DNA from: Kitasatospora sp. NBC_00374
Lineage (GTDB): Bacteria; Actinomycetota; Actinomycetes; Streptomycetales; Streptomycetaceae
NCBI RefSeq assembly: GCF_041434935.1
Contig: NZ_CP107964.1
Span: forward strand, 7,175,001-7,239,000
DNA length: 64,000 nt
Reading direction: 5' to 3'
The translations under genes and the position numbers were made by a program. Below, one piece after another: positions 58,301-64,000 of this stretch. The first letter of the stretch is position 1. Every line of letters starts with the position of its first letter. Under the pieces are notes generated by a model that was given only the letters and a program-made list of their open reading frames with translations, did no database searches and was not told where the DNA came from.

Positions 58301-59947
58301 GTGCAGGTGGCACTGCCCGCAACGCAGGAGACACCAGCGATGGACGCGACGACGGCGACACCGGCCGCCGCCCGCCCCGGGCGGCTCGCCCGGATCCGCG
58401 CCGGTCTGCCCCGCACCGGCCTCGCCGTGCTCGCCGGCCTGCTGCTGGCCGCCGCCTTCCCGCCGTACGACCTGTGGCCGCTCTCCTTCGTCGCCGTCGC
58501 CGCCCTCTCGCTGCTCACCCGGGGCCGTGGCTTCCGCCAGGGCGCCTGGACGGGCTTCGCGCTCGGGCTGCCGTTCTTCCTGGCGCTGCTGTCCTGGCTG
58601 CGGGTGATCGGCTGGGACGCCACGATCGGCCTGTCGGTCGTCGAGGCGCTCTTCCTGGCCCTGCTCGGCGGCGGACTCGCGCTCACCTCCCGGCTGCCCG
58701 GCTGGCCGCTGTGGGCGGCCTGCCTGTGGGTCACCCAGGAGTGGGCCCGCGACCGCCTGCCGCTCGGCGGCTTCCCGTGGGGGCGGCTCGCCTTCGCCAA
58801 CACCGCCAGCCCCGTCACCCCGCTCGCCGCCCTCGGCGGCGCCCCGCTGGTGACCTTCGCGGTGGCCCTCGGCGGCACCCTGCTGGCCTGGGCGGCGCTG
58901 CGGGTGCGCCGCGGCCCGCGCCGCTCCTTCCCGCTGGCCGCCCTGGGCGCCGGCGGGGCGCTGACGGCCCTGCTGGCCGGCTACCTGGTGCCGGTGCCCA
59001 CCGCCGGTGACGACACCGTCAAGGTGGCCCTGGTGCAGGGCAACGTCGCGCAGCCGGGCATGGACTTCCTCGGCCGCCCGATGATGGTGCTCAACAACCA
59101 CGCGGCCGAGACGGAGCGGCTCGCCGCCGACGTCGCGGCCGGCCGGGCGCCCCAGCCCGACCTGGTGATCTGGCCGGAGAACTCCTCGGACCTCGACCCG
59201 TACACCGACCCGGCCGCGTACGCCCGGATCGACGAGGCCGTCCGCAGGGTCGGCGTGCCCACCCTGGTCGGCGCCCTGGTGGACGGCCCGGACCTGCAGC
59301 ACGTCCAGAACAACGGCATCGTCTGGGACCCGGCCACCGGCCCCGGCGCCTCCTACACCAAGCAGCACCCGGTGCCGTTCGGCGAGTACGTCCCGTTCCG
59401 CGCCGAGCTGTCCCAGGTGATCTCCCGCCTCCAGCGGGTCGCCCGCGACTTCTACCCGGGCACCCACAACGGCGTGATGCAGGTCGGACCGGCCCGGATC
59501 GGCGACGTGATCTGCTTCGAGGTCGCCTACGACGAGATCGTCCGCGACACCGTCAACCAGGGCGGCCGGGTGCTGGTCGTGCAGACCAACAACGCCACCT
59601 ACGCCCGCAGCGGCCAGCCCGAACAGCAGCTCGCGATGTCCCGGCTGCGCGCCGTCGAGCACGGCCGCGCGGTGCTGATCGCCGCCACCAGCGGGATCAG
59701 CGCGGTGATCGCCCCGGACGGCTCGGTGGTCTCCCGCACCGAGGAGCTGACCCCGGCCGTGCTGAACGCCTCCGTGCCGCTGCGCGACGGACGGACGGTG
59801 GCCGACCGGCTCGGCGCCGCTCCCGAGTGGACGCTCGCCGTCACCGGCCTGCTGGCCTGCGGCTTCGCGGCGGCGGCCGGCCTGCGCCGCCGTCGTTCGG
59901 GTGGAACATCGACCGCCCCCGAGCCGTTGACCACACAGGTGCCGTAG
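58301..59947 (+). CDS. lnt: apolipoprotein N-acyltransferase
   Basis: A 548-residue enzyme with about eight membrane helices in residues 28-230 and at the C-terminus, enclosing a nitrilase-type domain. The catalytic triad is visible: Glu293 in WPENSSD, Lys354 in YTKQHPVPFGEYVP and Cys405 in GDVICFEVAYDE. It transfers the third acyl chain to lipoproteins. The GTG start is chosen for the GAGAGG ribosome site 5 bases before it. Lnt is found in high-GC actinobacteria but is not essential there. A FxsA gene follows at 39 bases. Confidence 0.95.
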   Translation: MQVALPATQETPAMDATTATPAAARPGRLARIRAGLPRTGLAVLAGLLLAAAFPPYDLWPLSFVAVAALSLLTRGRGFRQGAWTGFALGLPFFLALLSWLRVIGWDATIGLSVVEALFLALLGGGLALTSRLPGWPLWAACLWVTQEWARDRLPLGGFPWGRLAFANTASPVTPLAALGGAPLVTFAVALGGTLLAWAALRVRRGPRRSFPLAALGAGGALTALLAGYLVPVPTAGDDTVKVALVQGNVAQPGMDFLGRPMMVLNNHAAETERLAADVAAGRAPQPDLVIWPENSSDLDPYTDPAAYARIDEAVRRVGVPTLVGALVDGPDLQHVQNNGIVWDPATGPGASYTKQHPVPFGEYVPFRAELSQVISRLQRVARDFYPGTHNGVMQVGPARIGDVICFEVAYDEIVRDTVNQGGRVLVVQTNNATYARSGQPEQQLAMSRLRAVEHGRAVLIAATSGISAVIAPDGSVVSRTEELTPAVLNASVPLRDGRTVADRLGAAPEWTLAVTGLLACGFAAAAGLRRRRSGGTSTAPEPLTTQVP

Positions 59948-59986
59948 TCGCGGCCGGAGTCCACCGGCGGTGCGGAGAGCACCCCG

Positions 59987-60577
59987 ATGGAGTGGATTCG
60001 TACCGTGGCCCAGACAACTGACCAGGTCCGCCCGGCCCCCCGGGGCCGAGTGCGGCGCTTTCTGCCGCTCGCCGTCACCGCCTGGCTGGTGCTGGAGATC
60101 TGGCTGCTCACGGTGGTGGCCGGTGTGCTCGGCTGGTTCGCCGTGCTGGTGCTGCTGGTCGCCGGGGTCTTCCTGGGCGGCTCGCTGATCAGGCGGGCGG
60201 GCCTGAAGGCCTTCTCGGCGGCCGTCGAGCAGAGCCGGGACCCGCGGCCCGAGCAGGCCCAGACGGGCACCAGCCTCACGGTCCTGGCCGGCGTGCTGCT
60301 GATCGTCCCGGGCTTCCTGTCCGACCTGCTCGGCCTCAGCCTGCTGTTCCCGCCCACCCGCGCGCTCTGGCGGGCGCTCGGCCGACGGGTGGCCGGCCGG
60401 GCCCTGCAGTCCACCGCGCGGGCCGGGGCCGACCCTCTCGCCGACGCGCTGCGCCTGCAGGAGCAGCTGCGCATCCACCGGCCGGACGGCAAGGTGATCC
60501 AGGGCGAGGTCGTCGAGCACCCGCAGCCCGGCGCGGACGGCCCGGACACCGCCTACCGCCCGCCGATCGCGGGCTGA
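59987..60577 (+). CDS. fxsA: FxsA family membrane protein
   Basis: A 196-residue membrane protein. After a short hydrophilic start there are two membrane segments (LPLAVTAWLVLEIWLLTVVA and FAVLVLLVAGVFLGGSLIR) and the FxsA motif LTVLAGVLLIVPGFLSDLLG, followed by a long C-terminal tail. FxsA was named for relieving phage exclusion in E. coli; its cell role is unknown. The ATG has GGAGAG upstream; a GTG six codons later is an alternative. Likely in one transcript with lnt. Confidence 0.88.
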   Translation: MEWIRTVAQTTDQVRPAPRGRVRRFLPLAVTAWLVLEIWLLTVVAGVLGWFAVLVLLVAGVFLGGSLIRRAGLKAFSAAVEQSRDPRPEQAQTGTSLTVLAGVLLIVPGFLSDLLGLSLLFPPTRALWRALGRRVAGRALQSTARAGADPLADALRLQEQLRIHRPDGKVIQGEVVEHPQPGADGPDTAYRPPIAG

Positions 60578-60603
60578 GCGGGCCCCGCCGAAGAACGACA
60601 GAC

Positions 60604-60651
60604 GGGCATGGGAAGGGCCCCGGGCTGATGCCCGGGGCCCTTCCCATGCCC
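60604..60651. terminator. very strong bidirectional terminator between fxsA and rbpA
   Basis: A perfect 21-bp stem (arm starts GGGCATGGGAAGGG) with the 6-base loop CTGATG lies between the two convergent genes. This is one of the clearest hairpins in the window. Confidence 0.95.
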
Positions 60652-60673
60652 TGCCGCCGGAGCGGAGAGGCGG

Positions 60674-61048
60674 TTATGCGCTCTTACGGGTGTCGCGGGG
60701 ATGGATCGCAAGATTCATCCCGCCGGAGCGGAGAACGGCCAGCCGTTCGGCCAGCACCTCCTCCAGCTCCTCCCTGGTCCGACGCTCCATCAGCATGTCC
60801 CAATGGGTACGCGTCGGCTTGACCTTCTTCTCCTCCGGCTCATCTCCGTCCAGCAGCATTGCCTCCTGGCCGCAGAACCGGCACTCCCACACCGAGGGGA
60901 TCTCCGCCTCGACGGAGAAGGGAACCTCGAATCGGTGTCCGTTCTGACATGCATACTCGACGGTCTGGCGGGGAGCCAGATCGATGCCGCGGTCGGTCTC
61001 GTAGCTGGTCGCCCCGAGTCGCGTGCCGCGGAGAGCTCGCTCGCTCAT
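60674..61048 (-). CDS. rbpA: RNA polymerase-binding protein RbpA
   Basis: A 124-residue actinobacterial transcription factor. The zinc site is C34, H38, C56 and C59 (ACQNGH and WECRFCG). The basic linker KKVKPTRTHWDMLMERR and the C-terminal helix REELEEVLAERLAVLR bind promoter DNA and the sigma factor. RbpA stabilises the open complex with the primary sigma factor and affects rifampicin sensitivity. A consensus sigma-R promoter lies upstream, in agreement with its known disulfide-stress control in S. coelicolor. Confidence 0.98.
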   Translation of the reverse strand: MSERALRGTRLGATSYETDRGIDLAPRQTVEYACQNGHRFEVPFSVEAEIPSVWECRFCGQEAMLLDGDEPEEKKVKPTRTHWDMLMERRTREELEEVLAERLAVLRSGGMNLAIHPRDTRKSA

Positions 61049-61110
61049 GAATCGTGCCTCCCGGGCTTCTGGCCCACAGGACTAGTGGTCGCTGTCTTCG
61101 TCGTTCGGTC

Positions 61111-61138
61111 CAACGCTCGGCCGCCGACGAAGATTCCC
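61111..61138 (-). promoter_or_regulatory. sigma-R-type promoter of rbpA
   Basis: On the minus strand GGGAAT, an 18-base spacer and GTTG match the sigma-R consensus GGGAAT-N18-GTT exactly. It lies 63 bases upstream of the start codon, so rbpA should be induced by thiol oxidation. A second, weaker vegetative-type site may lie at 61175-61204. Confidence 0.85.
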
Positions 61139-61211
61139 GTCCCGGGACGGGCGTCGCCTGTCGTGCCGCCCCTGTTTGTACCCATCGTCGCCCGATTTGT
61201 CACATCTGAGC

Positions 61212-61223
61212 GGTGATATCACC
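61212..61223. promoter_or_regulatory. GGTGATATCACC palindrome upstream of rbpA
   Basis: A perfect 12-bp palindrome in the region between the FtsK-like gene end and rbpA, about 165 bases before the rbpA start. No regulator is assigned. The rest of 61224-61357 shows nothing recognisable. Confidence 0.35.
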
Positions 61224-61357
61224 CTCTGTGTCACATATTGTGCACATTGCGACCGCCTGATCGACGCAGCGACAGCCTATCGTCATGCGCTTGATGCTCG
61301 CTTGGTCATGACCGCCGCTCCCGGTCGCGTGACGCCCCTGACCGGGTCGGCCGCGGC

Positions 61358-62968
61358 CTACCAGACCGGGCGCGGCTGGACCGTCTGCGGGTCCTTCGCC
61401 AGCTCGACCACGCTCGCCGGGTCCGCCGAAACCGGTTCCTCCACCGGCGCGGCGACCGGGGCCGGGGTCGGCGCCGGCGCCTCGGTCCGGGTGTCGCGGT
61501 GCGGCAGCAGGGCGACGACCGCGTCCCGCAGCTGGGCCGACACCTCCTCGTCCAGCGGATCCACCGTGGCGGGCACCTGGAGGCGGACCGGGGCGGCGGC
61601 GCCCACCCGGGCGTACCCCCGGCCGAGGGGGGTCCGTGAGGCCGGCGCGATGTCCAGCGGTACGCCCAGCGCGGCGGCGGCGGTGCCCGGCGTGGTCGGC
61701 CCGAGCACCACCCGGGCCCGGCAGGTCGACCGGACGGTGGCGCTGATCCGCTCGCGGGCCTCGATGTCGTCCGCGAAGACCACCGTGACCCGGGCCGCCC
61801 GGCCGTGCCGCAGCGGGGTCTCCAGCAGGTCCTGCGGGTCGGGTCGGCCCTCGGCCTGGGCCAGCTCGGACAGCTCGGTGGGGTGGTCGAGCAGCAGCCA
61901 CAGCGGCCGGGTGGCGTCCTCCGGCGCGGCGATGCCGTGGTGCCGTGCGGCGTTCAGCACGGTCAGCCGCCGCTCGGTCTCCTTCGCCACCCACTCCAGC
62001 GCCGCCAGCGCGCCGTGCAGGCTGGTCTCCACGGTGTGGACGCCGGGCCGGTTGACCAGGCAGGCGTGCTCCCCGGTGCCGGCGCCGTCGATCACCACCA
62101 GGTCGCCGTGCGGCAGGGCCTGCAGGGCGATCGAGCGGAGCAGCGAGGAGGTGCCGGTGCCGGCCGAGCCGAGCGCCAGCAGGTGCGGCTCGGCGGACCT
62201 CGGGCCGGTCCGCCAGACCACCGGCGGCTGCTGGGCCGACACGCCGTTCTGGACCACCGGGATGGTCCGGTGGCTGCTGTCGCCGTCGGTGAAGCCGAGC
62301 ACGACCTCGCCGGGCGAGGTGACGAAGGGCTGCGCCGCGATGTCGGTGGCCAGCGCGGCCAGGGCGGTGACCTTGAGCCGGTTGGACTCCTCGTCCCAGT
62401 CGAAGCGGTACTCGCGGGCCCGGCCGGCCTTGCCCTGGACCACCTGCTCGATCCGGGCCCGGGCGGCCGGCTCGGTGTCGGTGAAGTAGACCGGGTAGGA
62501 CAGCTCCAGGGAGGTCAGCCGCCCGTCGGCGTCGAACTCCCAGGCGTGGAAGACGTCCTTGTGGGCGCCGTCCGGACGGTACGGCGAGCCCAGTTCCTCG
62601 GGCCCGGCCAGGTAGGGGGTGAGGGCGGCGTAGAGCGCCGCCAGCTTGACCTCCTCGACGTCCGGCGCGGGGGTGGCGGACGCGCCCCTGGGCTGCCGCC
62701 CCACCCACGCCGCGCTCGCCATCAGGGCCACCGCGGCGAACAGCGGACCGTGCGGCAGCAGGGCGATGCCGACGGCGGCCGCGGCGCCGAGGAAGAGCGT
62801 CGGGCCCCGGCGGTCCTTCGGGGTCGCCGCCCAGCGCTCCTTGGCCCACGCGGCGTGGTGGCGCAGACCGCGCCCGATCAGGGCGAGCGGGGCGAACATG
62901 TCGGAGGCGTGGTCGCCGGCCGTGCGGGCGAGGTCGCGACCCCGGCTGAGGTGGCGGGTGAGAGGCAT
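61358..62968 (-). CDS. FtsK/SpoIIIE-like membrane protein with degenerate ATPase motifs
   Basis: A 536-residue protein. The N-terminus has a basic region and a hydrophobic pair around residues 58-86 (GPTLFLGAAAAVGIALL, GPLFAAVALMASAAWVG). Residues about 255-470 align with the FtsK/HerA motor: strand-loop LLALGSAGTGTSSLLRS, WLLLDHPTELSE and TVVFADDIEARERISATVRS. The Walker A Lys is replaced by Thr (GSAGTGTS) and the Walker B Glu by His (LLLDHP), so ATP hydrolysis is doubtful. The Pro-rich tail is probably disordered. It follows a 64-residue membrane protein on the same strand. A structural or DNA-binding role is likely. Confidence 0.8.
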   Translation of the reverse strand: MPLTRHLSRGRDLARTAGDHASDMFAPLALIGRGLRHHAAWAKERWAATPKDRRGPTLFLGAAAAVGIALLPHGPLFAAVALMASAAWVGRQPRGASATPAPDVEEVKLAALYAALTPYLAGPEELGSPYRPDGAHKDVFHAWEFDADGRLTSLELSYPVYFTDTEPAARARIEQVVQGKAGRAREYRFDWDEESNRLKVTALAALATDIAAQPFVTSPGEVVLGFTDGDSSHRTIPVVQNGVSAQQPPVVWRTGPRSAEPHLLALGSAGTGTSSLLRSIALQALPHGDLVVIDGAGTGEHACLVNRPGVHTVETSLHGALAALEWVAKETERRLTVLNAARHHGIAAPEDATRPLWLLLDHPTELSELAQAEGRPDPQDLLETPLRHGRAARVTVVFADDIEARERISATVRSTCRARVVLGPTTPGTAAAALGVPLDIAPASRTPLGRGYARVGAAAPVRLQVPATVDPLDEEVSAQLRDAVVALLPHRDTRTEAPAPTPAPVAAPVEEPVSADPASVVELAKDPQTVQPRPVW

Positions 62969-63063
62969 CGTGGGACTCCCCGGGCGGTGGGACGGCAGGT
63001 GGTGGTTGGCAGAAGGCCCGGGGCGGTGGGATCCGCGCCCGGGCCGTCGATCGGTGCCGCGGC

Positions 63064-63258
63064 TCAGAACTTCAGGCCGCCGATGAGGCTGGCCAGGCTG
63101 GCGCCGCCCGCCTGGATGCTCGGCGCGATGGAGGAGCCCGCGATGTAGAAGCCGAGGAGCGCGCACACCAGGGCATGCGAGATCTTCAGGCCGTCCCGGC
63201 GGAAGAAGAGGAAGGCGATGGTGCCGAACAGGACGATGCCGGAGATGGAGAGGATCAC
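63064..63258 (-). CDS. small two-helix membrane protein
   Basis: A 64-residue protein with two hydrophobic segments (LSISGIVLFGTIAFLFF and ALVCALLGFYIAGSSIA) separated by the short charged loop RRDGLK. The GTG start has GAGGAGC 8 bases upstream. It lies 95 bases before the FtsK-like gene on the same strand and probably works with it. I know no experimental data for the family; similar small genes sit beside FtsK-like genes in other streptomycetes. Confidence 0.75.
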   Translation of the reverse strand: MILSISGIVLFGTIAFLFFRRDGLKISHALVCALLGFYIAGSSIAPSIQAGGASLASLIGGLKF

Positions 63259-63556
63259 GGGTCTGCTCCTCGGAGAGGTGGGGACAGTGGTTACCGAAAG
63301 TGCCCTAATCGTGACAAAAAGTAATAGATGATGGAACGTCGCAAACGGGTGGATCTTGGCGGGGAGGCCGGATCGGCTGTGTACGTCCCGGGCCGTCGTG
63401 CCGCGCTTCAGGCGTCCCCGCCCTGCCGCACGGGGTTCCCCGCCGACCGGAAATTCGCTCGAACGGATGCGTGACCGCATGGCCCCGACCTCGTCCGCTA
63501 CCGTGCCGTGTGCAGCCCCACGCGCCCATCCGCAGGTCATCCACGAAAGGTTTCCC

Positions 63557-63979
63557 ATGGCCGACTCCGCAGCCAAGACGCCCGACGACTCGCAGGAGCC
63601 CGACGCCGAGGTCATCGCGCTGGCCGGCAGGCTCTTCGACGCCGCCCGGACCGGCGACTCGGCCCTGCTGGCCGCCTACCTCGACGCGGGCGCGCCGGCC
63701 GACCTCGCCAACGACCGGGGCGACACGCTGGTCATGCTGGCCGCCTACCACGGCCACGCCGACACCGTGCGGGCCCTGATCGAGCGCGGCGCCGACCCGG
63801 ACCGGGCCAACGACCGGGGCCAGACCCCGCTCGCCGGCGCCGTCTTCAAGGGCGAGCCGGCAGTCGTCGACGCGCTGCTCGCCGGCGCCGCGGACCCGCT
63901 GGCCGGCACCCCCTCCGCTCTGGACACCGCCCGGATGTTCGGCAAGGAGGACCTGGTGGCCCGCTTCGAGAAGCGCTGA
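63557..63979 (+). CDS. ankyrin-repeat protein
   Basis: A 140-residue protein with about three ankyrin repeats. The repeat signature is clear in DRGDTLVMLAAYHGHADTVR then ALIERGADPDRANDRGQTPL and AGAVFKGEPAVVDALLAGA. It lacks a signal peptide and membrane segments. The ATG lies after a weak GAAAGG. Ankyrin proteins mediate protein contacts; the partner is unknown. It is divergent from the small membrane protein, and the 298 bases between hold promoters only. Confidence 0.92.
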   Translation: MADSAAKTPDDSQEPDAEVIALAGRLFDAARTGDSALLAAYLDAGAPADLANDRGDTLVMLAAYHGHADTVRALIERGADPDRANDRGQTPLAGAVFKGEPAVVDALLAGAADPLAGTPSALDTARMFGKEDLVARFEKR

Positions 63980-64000
63980 CCCGGCCCCCGTACGCTTGAC

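Overview
The window looks like chromosomal DNA from a streptomycete (Streptomyces or Kitasatospora). GC is very high, GTG and TTG starts are frequent, genes are chained by 4-bp ATGA/GTGA overlaps, several promoters sit so close to the start codon that transcripts should be leaderless, and the actinobacterial genes rbpA, guaB1 and a split hisE-hisG are present. From memory, the order guaB1, ribE-pnuX-ribBA-ribH-hisE-hisG, lnt-fxsA-rbpA resembles the core region around SCO1461 to SCO1421 of S. coelicolor, read in the opposite direction. I found no tRNA, rRNA, insertion sequence, prophage or CRISPR array.

Layout. Bases 1-5750: an iron-controlled locus. A truncated Fe(II)/2-oxoglutarate oxygenase of the clavaminate-synthase type diverges from a dipeptide-type ABC importer, with two iron-box-like palindromes between them. 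5586-12579: a MarR regulator, a DrrAB-type exporter, a two-component system, and a DedA-PAP2-PAP2 membrane operon; the same GTCTAC-N6-GTAGAC palindrome lies upstream of the MarR gene and of the DedA operon. 12563-20838: a BlaI/M56 pair, a molybdenum hydroxylase with fused iron-sulfur and molybdopterin subunits, an unusual zinc-ribbon SDR with a NUDIX gene, and a methyltransferase. 21460-22170: a secreted transglycosylase with a long leader.

22365-28469 is the most notable system: four genes, each overlapping the next by 4 bp, encoding a MoxR AAA+ ATPase, a bpX5-like protein, a degenerate vWA/propeller-like protein and a large bpX6/membrane/helical-repeat/propeller protein. This matches the MoxR-vWA-beta-propeller ternary systems recognised by comparative genomics, whose function remains essentially untested. 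28685-43202 is mixed: guaB1, an Rpf-like muralytic enzyme, an SDR/QueA pair, a glycosyltransferase, an orphan cytochrome b of the bc1 type with a PPOX partner, a TetR regulator, a decayed LuxR helix-turn-helix in front of a peptidase-E-like gene, and a SMP-30 lactonase.

43203-48503 holds a textbook FMN riboswitch, the riboflavin operon ribE-pnuX-ribBA-ribH, then hisE, hisG and a PH-domain gene. 48711-51085 encodes two coupled CNNM/CorC membrane proteins, followed by an EccA-like AAA+ ATPase, a P-loop kinase, an acyl-CoA dehydrogenase, an Lrp regulator, an amidohydrolase, lnt and fxsA. rbpA carries a sequence that exactly fits the sigma-R promoter consensus. The right end has an FtsK-like protein with a broken Walker A motif, a small membrane protein and an ankyrin-repeat protein.
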